Shown one piece after another: positions 46,325 through 57,375 of a stretch of 64,000 nucleotides of DNA. Source of the DNA: Ilyonectria destructans (Eukaryota; Ascomycota; Sordariomycetes; Hypocreales; Nectriaceae). The DNA lies in contig JAHEWK010000033.1 in the NCBI GenBank assembly GCA_020740775.1, positions 355,364-419,363 of the forward strand, in the 5' to 3' direction. The notes below the pieces were generated by a model. It did not search any database, was not told the DNA's origin, and saw nothing but the letters and a program-made list of their open reading frames with translations. Made by a program: the position numbers and the translations under genes. Position 1 is the first letter of the stretch. Each line of letters starts with the position of its first letter.

Positions 46325-47729
46325 CCATTGGTAGGATAGGATAGGATAGGATAGTGCGTCGTGAACTTGCGGGTAGAGTGTGTCGTGGATTTGGGGTTAG
46401 AGTATTGGGTATCGACTTGTACTATGAAATATCTAAAAGAGAATAACTAGCAACTGAATCCGAATGAGAACCAGATAGAGTGCTGGCTTCCTGGTTTCGT
46501 GGTGCTATATGAGCGAGATGGTTTGCATTTCGCTATAGTAGAAAAGGGGAAAGCTTCGTTTGTGATATTAGAAGTACCCAATGCCGACCCTTCAATACAT
46601 CTCTTCGGCCTCAAAGGTCTTTTTGCAGGACCAAGAACCAGTCTCGTTATCCACCCTTAAGAAAGTCCACCAACTCGCCAACACTAAGGTAGAAGTACAT
46701 TCTCTGTTTATCCTAAGTATTTCAGAGCGAGCAAATTGCAGTGCCATCTTGATGATCGTGTGCATGATCAAGATCTGGGAGAGGCACATTTAGTTCCTCA
46801 TCACACATGGCTTCGTACTAGCACGGCTTCTTCGTTCTAGTCATTCCGGTTTCTTTATACCCGCGGACGGATGTGAGTGGCAGTCCCTAGGCATATCTTG
46901 GTCGTATATACGTGGAAGAGAGATACAGTTCTTCTCCAAACCGACTGGGGGTGCTCAACGTGGGCGCAAAAGTGTCGTTTGGCCCAAAAGGACTCTGCTC
47001 ACAAGGGATAGATTGTCGCATTTAGACCTCGATTTTGGAGGTAATATCTGCTGGCGTTCTCCTCATAGCCAACGGACAAGCTTGCTCCTGATACATATTG
47101 AGGTAGCAAATAGTAAGTGCCTAGTGTGGGCTTCCTTACAATCTCAATGAGAGGAGTGGGAAACAACGGTCATCAGTAGAGTTATAGTCATAATAGCCTA
47201 ACGACATTAACAACCCGGTAAAGATGAGTCTCTCCATCCACAGACTCCATGATCACGATAAGGCGAAAGAACTTTTAGCCAATCTAGAAGGAAGGGATGA
47301 CAGAATCGCCCTCCGTATTATGGATCCGGTTAGTTCCGTCATCTTCTTCCACCGAGAAATCTCTTTCTTTTTCAACAACTACGTCAGGATAGGCCACTTG
47401 CAGGCGGCCCCAGCTACTTGGTTGCCAAATTATATCGTGTATTGCGAGGGGGTTGTCTTGTTAAAATGAGCATGCTATGTTGATTGAAGAAGAAGAAAAA
47501 CTAGCGCTAACCAGCGGAAGCTATTGACAAGAAGACATCCACATCCTAGCACTAATGGATCGGAATAGCTATTGATCCGTTAAATAACGGACCTCAACAC
47601 ATCTCGATAGTGAATTGTAGCTGATAGGATAATATTTGATCTATAATTGCAAATCCTTTTTTTTTCTTCAGAGTCCATTATCACAGAAGCTAGATTAAGA
47701 ACCATCCTTGCGCCTAATAACTTTCCATA
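46325..47729. other. Intergenic stretch, no gene supported
   Basis: A pentanucleotide microsatellite (GGATA, about four copies) lies at 46335-46354. The frame 47224-47469 (81 residues) has no recognised domain and no neighbours in support. The rest looks like ordinary noncoding DNA. Confidence 0.45.
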
Positions 47730-48530
47730 TTAATAGCGCTCCATAATGAGCTGCGTCTTCAGTGAGTCTTCCTCGAGAAACCAACCCTTACCCTGCAGGT
47801 AGGAGATGAAGCTGTCGTGCTTAGTCAAGGCTGTCGTACGGCTCTCAGTCTTGAAAGACGCCTCGACGAGGTAGTCGTTTCCCGTGCTCGCGCGGTTGCG
47901 GATGGGCCAGACCTCGATGTAGAGCTGCATCCCCTCCCACGTGCCAATCGAGCGCTCGGCGAGGACCGGCCCAAAAATACGCGATTCTGCCAATGCGTCG
48001 GTGCCCCAGTTGATGCGCAGCCAGTTGTCGAACTTATCGGGCGCTTTGTCGACTAACATCGCACGCAATTTGCACGTCCCCGGCAGGTCCATCCCGCTGT
48101 TCACAGAATCCGCCACCTTCTTCTTGCGGGTGATAGAGAGTGTCTGCTTCTGGTAGCCCCATTCGACTTGCGCCTCGTATTTCGCGTCACCGGCGTCGAA
48201 ACCATCTTTATTAGCCATAGTGAGCGCAGCGTCGATGTCACCGCCCATGATGACATACCGCTTCTTATACGTCAGCTCTAAGTTATCCTCGTTCTCAGTC
48301 TTGCAGATGCAGGCGCTCCAGCCGGCGGTATAGATATTCTTGCCGGTCGTGTCGAGAAACTGGGCATTCAGCTTGGTGACGCTTGGGGGCATGTCGAAGG
48401 TCGACAGGACGGTGCTCGTGAGCTCCTTGTTGGGGCCGAGGACTGCGGTGGGTTTGAGTAGGAGCTTGACCTCGTAGTCGGGCGTCATATTTGGCGCTGC
48501 CTGCGTTGAGGAGTCAACAATGGCGGTCAT
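47730..48530 (-). CDS. Conserved fungal protein, CYTH-like N-terminal motif
   Basis: An intronless frame of 266 residues from ATG at 48530. The frame is open further upstream to about 48794, but that part is Ser/Pro/Arg-rich and low in hydrophobic pattern, so I treat it as 5' UTR. Near the N-terminus DYEVKLLLKP resembles the ExExK start of CYTH (triphosphate tunnel) enzymes; later LELTYKKRY, YEAQVEWGYQKQTLSI and LYIEVWPI are amphipathic beta-strand-like segments compatible with that fold. The full ExExK is not present (E-V-K only), so enzyme activity is doubtful. Cytosolic, no signal peptide. The frame is clean. Family identity is tentative. Confidence 0.55.
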   Translation of the reverse strand: MTAIVDSSTQAAPNMTPDYEVKLLLKPTAVLGPNKELTSTVLSTFDMPPSVTKLNAQFLDTTGKNIYTAGWSACICKTENEDNLELTYKKRYVIMGGDIDAALTMANKDGFDAGDAKYEAQVEWGYQKQTLSITRKKKVADSVNSGMDLPGTCKLRAMLVDKAPDKFDNWLRINWGTDALAESRIFGPVLAERSIGTWEGMQLYIEVWPIRNRASTGNDYLVEASFKTESRTTALTKHDSFISYLQGKGWFLEEDSLKTQLIMERY

Positions 48531-48824
48531 GGCGAACAGGCGGCGCGGGGAGAAGTGTATGGTATCTGTGAGTTCACGGGCAAGGTTTGAATGAAGCGAT
48601 AAGGGCGACTGAGCAGCGGTAGTTTGCAAGAGCGGACCAAGTAGGTGCGGTAGTGGCTGTTCTTGAACAAAACGATGCCCGGCCCCTGTTTCTGGACGGC
48701 TCCTTCCGCTAGCTCCATTTTCGAAGGCTGAGGTAGAGAAGACGGACATCCGGCATCCGTTCAAGTGACATGGCCAGCCAATAAGAAGACGCAATCGGTC
48801 ACCGTTATCTGCAGAATATGAACA

Positions 48825-48968
48825 GACAGAATGATATCAGAATGACCTTAAGTTATAATTAGAATTTTATAGTTAAACTTCTACATTCCTAATATAATAA
48901 TATATATTCAAAAATATTATAAATGCTTAATTAGAAAGACTGAATTTGTATATAGTGAGCTATGCCCT
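48825..48968 (+). repeat. Repeat pair, copy 1 (RIPped)
   Basis: About 144 bp homologous to 49329-49473. Where the copies differ this one nearly always has T for C or A for G (ACCTTAAG vs ACCTCAAG; TATAGTGAGCTATGCC vs TATAGCGGGCTGTGCC), the one-sided pattern of RIP. Possible LTR or MITE fragment. Confidence 0.75.
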
Positions 48969-49328
48969 TTATATAAATGCATGAATTCAGACTATTGTAT
49001 ATTTAGATACGAGCTGTTAAAAACATGTGAAAGTCTGCCCACGGCAGATCTTTCTAGTCTGATAGCATGGGATTAAGGTTCGATAGTTAGCGTTGAGGCT
49101 GAGACAAATATAAGTCATAGTAAATATGATTGGATGGTGGCCTTACAGGTCTGTGTTGTTCTGGATTCTCCATAGCTCGCTCTATTACATTTCATATCGG
49201 AAAGTCCCGAAGCCAGCGCAAAGGTCTATAGCTAGATTCCGAGTCACTATGTTACTCTATCAGGGATATCGTTCCCTGCGGGGCCTCGACCATATGGATC
49301 CCTGGCTTAATATAATACCTAAAAAAAA

Positions 49329-49473
49329 GACAGAATAATACCAGAATGACCTCAAGTTATAATTAGAATTTCATAGCTAAACCTCTAAACTCCCCAATAT
49401 AACGGTATATGTTTAAAAATACTGCGAATGCTTAATTAGAAAGACCGAGTTCGTATATAGCGGGCTGTGCCCT
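49329..49473 (+). repeat. Repeat pair, copy 2 (less mutated)
   Basis: Direct repeat of 48825-48968, 504 bp downstream, keeping CpG and CpA sites lost from the first copy. Confidence 0.75.
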
Positions 49474-50218
49474 ATGGTAGCTATACTAATGAAGGTATGG
49501 GAGATTAACCTTACGTGTGGCTCGGCAGGCTGAAAGACGTCTTGTGAGAGCATTAGACTTTGGGAAGTGTCTACATTTGGAATGCATCCTTCAACTTGAT
49601 TTTGAAGGACGGAAACGTGGATTTAAAAATTCGTTATGGTGGCTTGCAATACGAAATAATGTAACTATTTGTATCCCTGGACTGCTCGGCAAACTCCGTC
49701 GACTTATCTATGTATGCGTTGGTTAGATATCGGCTGTACACATATATCGGGTATAGGAAAATCCAATGCAGCAGCAGTCTCCGCTACTGCTGTCTTAAGA
49801 GGGCTATGCAGGTGAGACGTGCGGCTGGGATCCAATATGCAGCAGCTTGGATAAGGTTGAAAAAGTTATCTAACTGTTAAGAAGCATCTTAATATACACT
49901 ATTAGCTAAGATTTTGTATTCGGCCTGCAGGACATCAAAAAAGTTACGGTGAGGCGTACAGCTGGGGTTATATTGAAGCTTAAATAATGTTGGAAAAATC
50001 ATCTAGTTGTCGAGAAGTACCTGATATGTACTAGTAGCAAAGATCGCTCCGTACAAGTTCTAGTGACGCCTCTGACTACCTGGTATAATACTCGGTGTGT
50101 TAATTATATACCAAGTTATCCTAGCTTCACGCCTAACCTACAGGTTCGTGGTAGTTTCCCCATCCTACCACTGCTCTCAGCTGATTAAAATCGTCGCAGC
50201 AGTGGAGCCCGCCCGACA
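49474..50218. other. Moderately AT-rich DNA, no gene
   Basis: Contains two loosely similar segments (about 49755-49880 and 49925-50050, sharing GCAG, GTGAGACGTGCGGCTGGG/GTGAGGCGTACAGCTGGG and TTGGATAA-type words), perhaps an old partial duplication. Short frames only. Confidence 0.4.
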
Positions 50219-50245
50219 GGGGGGGGGGGGGGGGGGGGGGGGGGG
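50219..50245 (+). repeat. 27-base G homopolymer
   Basis: An unbroken run of G flanked by CCCGACA and TAAACTACCAG. It could form a G-quadruplex; length is likely unstable or approximate in the assembly. Confidence 0.95.
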
Positions 50246-50569
50246 TAAACTACCAGTTGTAAACTACCAAAAATCCCTCGAGCTAATTAGCATCAAGAAA
50301 ATAAACTCAAGCAGGGCCCTTAACCCTCCCAACTCTAACCCGTGCAGCTGGCTTAGATAAGAAAGAGAGGGAAAGAAGAAGATGGGATTTGTTTAACCAT
50401 ATGTATATAGAATAATACTATTTTACCCCCCTACCCTCTATTTCTTTTAGCCCCGATAGAATAGGATAGAATCCTGCTTAATATGCTATTATATTTTATT
50501 CTGTAACTCAGCTGTAGGCGTTTGGAATCCTACTATTCTTATGCTCTCCCTTCTAACTGCTAGTCCTCG

Positions 50570-50715
50570 GTTATTAAGTGTAACGGCCGCCGCACTTAAT
50601 AACTGTTTTACGCCCGGCTATTAGTCGAAATTACTGCAACCCCCAGCGACCCCCCCAGCTGCCGGCTCCACTAGCAGGAGCTTGTTGCACTTAATAACTA
50701 GTTGCACTTAATAAC
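50570..50715. repeat. Inverted and direct copies of CACTTAATAAC
   Basis: GTTATTAAGTG at 50570-50580 pairs with CACTTAATAAC at 50593-50603 (11-bp stem, 12-nt GC-rich loop). Two further direct copies lie at 50688-50698 and 50705-50715. The cluster sits just before the second AT block. Confidence 0.8.
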
Positions 50716-50780
50716 CAGTTAGCAGCTAATTAGAGCGAGGAAGAAAGGTGGGTGCAGGCGGGGGAAAAAAGAGAGAAAGA

Positions 50781-50930
50781 GAGCTTCTTTTCTCTTTTCT
50801 TCTCTTTTTCTTCTTCTTAAAAGCTTAAAGAAAGAAAGTAAGAAAAGAAAAGAAAAGAAAAAAGAAGAAAAGAGAAGAGAAGAGAAGAGAAAAAAAAGAT
50901 AGAAAAAGAAGAAGAAGAAAGAGCCCAGCT
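50781..50930. repeat. Polypyrimidine then polypurine tract
   Basis: A C/T-only run (about 50782-50818) followed by a nearly pure A/G run (about 50822-50930) rich in AAGA and GAGAA. The two can pair partly with each other. It marks the left edge of the second RIP block. Confidence 0.7.
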
Positions 50931-51237
50931 ATAGCAGTAGTAATAGCAATAGTAACAGTAAGTAGCAGCTATAACTTTAAGCTAGAGCTAGCTCTGCTAT
51001 TATTTCTACCTTTCTATTCTTATCTATATAACTTATAGCTATACTATAGCTAACTTACTAAGTTATCTATTAAAATAGTATACTAACTTTAGCTGGCCTA
51101 TATACCAGGCTCTTACTGAGTACTATAGATAAGAGAATCTTAATAGCTTTAATTAGTAGCAGTAGCAGTAAAATTAAAGAAGGCTAAAAGGCAGCTAGCT
51201 AAGTTTAAATTAAGACTCTAAAGATAAAGAAGATAAA

Positions 51238-51271
<34 letters not shown>

Positions 51272-52504
51272 TAGCTATAGCTCTCTTTATTAGCCTTTCT
51301 ATTTACTATATATTTTAATGCTATAAATATTCTAGCTTTCTAATAGTTAACTAAAAGCTCTATAAAATATACTGTAGCTAGCTTTATATAGCTAGTAGTA
51401 AGTAGGCTTAAGTAGGCTTTTATAATAAGTTAAGTCTATAAGAAGGTCTCAGCTTATACTCTTAATCTATTAATACTTTAATCTATATTAGTTAGAAGAT
51501 TAAGAAGCTTTTTTATTAGTACCTTTTTTCTTATTTTTCTTCTTTTCTCTTTAGCTTTAGAATACTTATTATAGTTACTTAGCTAGTTGTTAATATACTT
51601 AATTAGACTATTATATTATTCTAAAGCTTATTTTTTTAATAAAATAACTATTTAATTAAATTAATTAGTCCTACTTCTACTCAGCTTACTATATAATTAA
51701 GCTTAAAAGAGTAGAAGATTCTTATCTATATAGCAGTTAAATAGTATATCTTTATAATAACCTTAATAATAGATTAAGTAGCAGAAGATCCCTAAATAGA
51801 ATAAACTACTAATTAATTAAAATTAATTAATTAAAATTAATTAATTTAGTTTCTATATAGCTTACTATATAATTAAGCTCTAAAGAGTAGAAGGTTTCTA
51901 TTTATATAGCTAGTAAGTAATAACTAATAAGATAATCTAACTAAATAAATACCTAAGATAAATAACTCTTATAATAGATAGCTTTAATTAGAAAGAAAGC
52001 TCTTTTAGCTAAACTTTCTAAATACTAATATAAATAATAATATAGATATTAAAATAGTTAGAAGCTCTATATATAAAGTGAGAAATAGACTATAAGAAGA
52101 TAAAAATCTAAATCTATACTCTCTAGTTAGCTATTATAACTTCTATATCTATATTATAATTACTAGCTTCTATTAATATAATTAGGTTAGAATTCTAATA
52201 AAGTTACTTACTAGAGAATCTATCTACTAGAAGAAAGCTAATATTATTAGATTTCTAATATTTTAATAGAATTTAATAGAAGTTTTAAGTATAGCAGCTT
52301 AAGATATAGAGTAAGCTAGATATTAATAGCTTTACACTTAGTAAATTATCCAATTAATTTATATATATCTATATAAGGTTAAATTAAATACTATAGGTAA
52401 TATCTATAGTCTTCTTTAAGAAAGAGAGACTAAATATATAATTTAATTTAAATTAATTTATAGAGTATTTAGTAAGTTATTATAGAAATATAAATATTAA
52501 GTTC

Positions 52505-52790
52505 TATATCTCCACGGAGGTTATTAGTTTGAATCTAGCTGAAGGTAAATTCTTAATTTTTGGCAAAATGCGAGAGATCTATATCTTTCTTGCGATAAAT
52601 AGAGGGGTTACATACTTATCACGTAACCTAAAACTTGGGCGCCACCCAATTGAGTCTGAAGTAGCCTATTCAGGACTAGTATGGAAACTAATTGCCAGTA
52701 TACACTGATTGGTAGAGCCTAGAACTAACTGGAGCGCGGGGTTTTTTATTTATTCTGGGTTTTCCTTATCGTTTTAATCTTCCCCAGGTG
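52505..52790. other. Non-RIPped island inside the second AT block
   Basis: About 285 bp with normal composition and several CpGs (GGGCGCCACCC, GGAGCGCGGGG), no open frame. It begins with a tRNA-like TTTGAATC word but no cloverleaf can be built. It probably is a later insertion or a single-copy segment; family unknown. Confidence 0.5.
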
Positions 52791-54519
52791 TTTATTATAT
52801 AATAAGGTAGAGCTAGTATTAAATAGAAATAGAGTTAAACCTTAAGTTGCCTCTGTAAGCCTGCTATACCTAATATACTAATAGGTTAAATTAGCACTTA
52901 ATATAAGCCTAATAGTACTTTCTTAATAAATATTAAGTAATAAGCTTTTAACTAACTAGAGATAATAAAATAAAGAGATAAAAAGAGTTTTATTTTCTTC
53001 TTATTAAAGTTTAAAAAAGAACTTATAAATAGTAGAGAAGCTAGCTAGAGAGATTTAATATAAATTAATATTCTGAAGTATATAATTAACTAGAAACTTT
53101 ATTTCTATTTAGCTAGCTAGCTTAATCTGTTAAAAGAATATTCTTTTTTTATTAATACTCTTTAGAATTTTAAAGTTAATCTAAAAGACTTTTACTTTTA
53201 TAATTAGAAGCTGGAAAATTAATATAAGTAATAGTAAAGCTTAAGCTTAAGCTAGAAATAATTAAGATAGAAGTTAATAGTAAAAGGTAAAGTATTTAAT
53301 TAGATAGATTAAGAATCTATAAAGGTTATATAATATAGCAGCTAAGATAAAAGCTATAGAAATTACTAACTTAAATAGAATTAGTAGAGATATTATTAAT
53401 ATAGTAAGATTGACTATATTACTATCTATTATATATAAAACTAAGAGGATAAATAAGATTTAAGAAGATAGATAAAAAAGCTAAAGTAGGTAATAAGAGC
53501 AGCTAAAAGCCAGCTAAAGAAGAAAGATAAAAATAGCAGCTTAAATAAGAAAATATTAGAGGTAGAGTTAGAAGTAAAGTTAGAAAATAAGTAGCTTCTA
53601 ACTAAAAGTACTATTAGAAGTACTAATAAATTTAAGCTAAGTAGAAGAAGTTAAAGTATTAAATAGATAGCTAATCTTTCTATATTAATATAGAAATTAA
53701 TTAAGAGTATTATTTTATAGCTTTTATTAATAGTAGATACTTATACTATAGAATAATTACTAAGGCTTTTATCTATAAGCTATACCTACTATATATTCTA
53801 ATTACTCTCTAAATACTTATATAAGTAAATATTACCTTATTTAATACTATTAAATATATAATATATATATATATATAAATATTAATAGCTATTATAAGAA
53901 ATAAATCTTCTTTTATATTATAGCTAGCTAAGAAGATAAGGTTATTTTTAGTTAAATTTAAATAGATTAAAAGGATATTACTATTTAGTCTATATAGAGC
54001 TAACTATATATCAGCTTATAGAAATATTAGATATAAAAAAAGACTCTAAGAGCTTTTAACTATTTAATTTATTAGAATAGACTGATATAGTTTTTACTAG
54101 TTTAATCTAATATATTAGGTAATAAAAAGAAGATAATAGCAGTATATATATCTTCTCTATAAGCCTCTAAGATATTAAAAAGGCTTTAGTACTAAAGAAA
54201 AAGTTAGATTTAAAAGAGAAACTCTCTAAATACTACTATAAATTCCTACTAGTATTTAATTAAATATAAGCTAACTAACTTCCCTCTTATTAATTTAGAA
54301 CTAACTATAGAATCCTTTTAGAATAAAGCTTAATAGTAAAAATAAAAGGCCTTTATAAAGACCTCTATATAGTATATTCTAAAAGAAACTTATTATTCTT
54401 TATAGGATTTTTATAGAACTACTTAATAAGAGATTTATTTAAGTTAGTAGCTTACTGACTTTTAATTTTATTCTCTTTATATAAAAGTCTAATAGCAGCT
54501 TACAGTTCTATATAGACTA

Positions 54520-54850
54520 TTATAGCCTAAATATAATTATAAAGAAAGATTAATACTTATTGCTACTAATTAATAAAATCTTAAGATTTCTTTTAAAGAT
54601 AAAGTAGCTTATTAAGCTAGATATAATTACTGCCTTTTATAAGATATATATATAAAAAAGAGATAAATAGAAAATAGCCTTTTAAATATAGTATAGCCTC
54701 TATAAATAGCTAGTTATACTCTTTAATCTTATAGAAGCTTTAGTAACCTTCTAATAATATATTAATTATATATTAAGAGACTATATAAATAAGTTCTGCT
54801 CTATTTATATTAATAATATTCTTATCCACTTAAATAGCTTCTTAATAGAC
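54520..54850 (+). pseudogene. Reverse transcriptase remnant of element D
   Basis: Degenerate Gypsy RT: a KLD-x-x-x-AF-KI motif, LVTPF-like region, and (Y/I)I(N/D)NILI at about 54825-54840 in place of the catalytic Y-x-DD. Multiple stops. Confidence 0.6.
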
Positions 54851-56219
54851 TATAAAAAGAAGATAAAACTAGTTTTCTAGAGACTATAGAATATTAATCT
54901 TTAAGTTAAAATTAATAAGTATAAGTTTAAGGTTATAAGTATTAAATATCTAGATTTTATTATTAAAATTAAAAAAAGAGATTAAAGTAAATCTAAAAAA
55001 GGTAAAAGTAATCTAGCTATAGTAGCTTTCTTATTTAGTTAGAGAGATTAAAAGGTTTCTAAACTTTATAAATTACTATTAATAATTTATTCTAAAGTTT
55101 TTATCTATAGTATTACCTTTTATATTCTTAATAAAGAAGAATATCTTATTTCTCTAGATAAAGAAAAATAATACTATCTTTAATAAGCTTAAGATACTTC
55201 TTATTAATATACCTATACTAGCCTAATAGAATTTAAATAAAAAGATAGTTCTAAAGACTAACTTCTCTAGCTATATTATAGAAAGAGCCTTTTTATAAGT
55301 AAAAGAAGATAGAATTCTTTAGGCTATAGCCTTCTTTTTAAAAAAGAATATTCCTACTAAGTATAATTACCTAATTTATAATAAGAAACTTCTTACTATT
55401 ATCTACTATTTAAAATACTAGAATATAAAGCTAAGAAATATAGCCTTCTTTTTTATTTTTATAGACTATTTTAATTTTTAGTATTTTATAAAGAAATAGC
55501 AGCTTAATAAAAAATAGATTTAGTAGGTAGAGATACTATTCCAGTTTAACTTTACAATTTAATTTCAATTTAATATACAGACTATAATACTAGATACTCT
55601 TTCTCAGTAAGAGTAGAATATATTAGATAATAATAAGAATAACTAAATCTAAAGGAAATACCTATAGCTATTACAGCTAGATAAAAAGCCCTCTGCTATA
55701 AGAAGTAAAGCAGGATATATTATAAAAGAAAATATAAATCAGCCTAAAGATTTAAAAGTAACTTAAGATTAATTAATTAAGAACCTCTTTACTAATTAGC
55801 AGCTATAATAACTATAGAATTAGAAATTATAATAGTATAATTAATACTAACTAATTTAATAAGTAATTTAATAAGGGGAAAGATAACTTTCTTTATAATA
55901 AAGCCTCTTTATTATACTATTTAAGTATTTAATTAATTAAAAATAATAACTCTATTAGTATAAGTAAATATAAATCTCAAATTATAAGTTTTTATATATA
56001 AGAATTATCCAGAAGATATATAATTTAATACTTACTAAATACTTAAAATAAGATATACTAAAGTCTCTTATTAGCTAATAATTTTACTAGCTAGAATTTA
56101 ACTTTAATATATAGTAATTTATAAGAAACTATAAAGTCTATAGATAAAGTAATATTTAAAGAGAGAAGTACTATAACTTTTTAAAGCTACTTTTAATTTC
56201 TAATTAAATTTAATTAGAG

Positions 56220-56640
56220 ATATTAATTAATTTTATTATAGACCTACTATCTATTAGATTAAATAGATTTATAAACTTAATAGTTATTATAGATTAGCTT
56301 TTTAAGAGTATTATTCTTAAACTGCTAAAGAAGATTATAGCTAAAATAGCTACTAAAGCTTTTTTACAGTATATAATTTAGTACTATAATATCCCTAGAG
56401 TAATTATAACTAATAGAGATATATAATTTACAGGCTGATTATAAAAGAGACTCTATAAGCTGTTATATATCTAGTAGAGATTATTAATAGCTTAATATCC
56501 TAAGATTAATAGAGCTACTAAAAGAGCTAACTAAAAGGTTAAAAGATATATTTATATCTTTACTATCTATATATAAGATAACTAAAATAAACTTCTACCT
56601 ATAGTAGCAGTAGCTATTAATAACTATATTATAATATTTA
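56220..56640 (+). pseudogene. Integrase remnant of element D
   Basis: Read across stops it shows the first Asp region, a TNRD-x-QFTG-like second Asp motif near 56410-56435, and an AYYPQ-NGATKR-like third motif near 56490-56530, the D-D-E order of Gypsy integrases. Confidence 0.6.
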
Positions 56641-57113
56641 TAGAATTAAATCTATTCTTTCTTATATATAGCTACTATTTAGAGTCTATTAAAATTAAGA
56701 AATAGCTTTAGCTAAATAGAAAGTTACTAGTTATATAAGCTAAAATAATTATCTAAAGGTAAAAAAAAGCAGTTAAGTAGGTATAAGCTATAATAGTATT
56801 AATATAAAAGTATCAGAAAGAGAATACTAATATCTAATAATAACTATCTAATTAATTTAAGCCTAGAGATAAAATATAATTATAACTTAATATATATACT
56901 TAAATTAACTCTCTAAAAAGCTTAACTAGCTTTTAATTAAATAAATTATTCTTAATATTATTAAATTATATACTTACTATCTTAATATACTACTAGAGAT
57001 TTATAATATCTTCTATATATTTCTTTTATAACTAGCAGCAGATAACTTATTACTCTTTTAGTAATTTAATAACTATTAGCTACTTACTATACTAATAGAT
57101 AAAAGTAAGAAAT

Positions 57114-57375
57114 TATAAAGAGTTAAATAGAAGTTTATTTAACAGGCTATTACTATAGAATTATCTATTTAAAGCTAAAAAGAAGAAAAAAAGAAAAAGA
57201 AAAAAAGCTCTTTTTCTTACTGCTAAATAGTAATATAGTTACTAGAATAAGATAGATAAAAATATAGGTAAAACCCAGACTTTACTGCTACTTTACTAAT
57301 AAGTTACCCTACTTTTCAGTTAGCTGGATTCCAATAAAGCTAGAATTTAAGCCTAAGCTTCAGCCTGTAATATTA
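57114..57375 (-). repeat. 3' LTR of element E (262 bp)
   Basis: Direct repeat of 62352-62613, exactly equal in length. A purine tract on the minus strand (plus CCTCTCTTTTC at 57376) adjoins it, so this is the 3' LTR of a minus-strand element. This copy holds the AAAAAGAAAAAG run. Confidence 0.8.

Larger units (their letters stand above)
50930..57113 (+). mobile_element. Ty3/Gypsy element D remnant, RIP-inactivated
   Basis: AT-rich block with eroded plus-strand pol: RT near 54520-54850 and integrase near 56220-56640. No LTR pair for it could be identified; a duplicated segment (AGCTTACTATATAATTAAGC at 51680 and 51861) and a (TAA)n run at 51239-51270 lie upstream. It ends against element E and may have been truncated by it. 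Boundaries are approximate. Confidence 0.5.

Noticed and set aside
47224..47469. 81-residue plus-strand frame
   Set aside because: No domain, no promoter or intron signals, isolated.
48531..48794. Upstream extension of the CYTH-like protein
   Set aside because: In frame and open, but low-complexity and not strand-patterned; more likely 5' UTR.
52520..52560. tRNA gene suggested by TTTGAATC
   Set aside because: No anticodon stem or acceptor pairing can be built around it.
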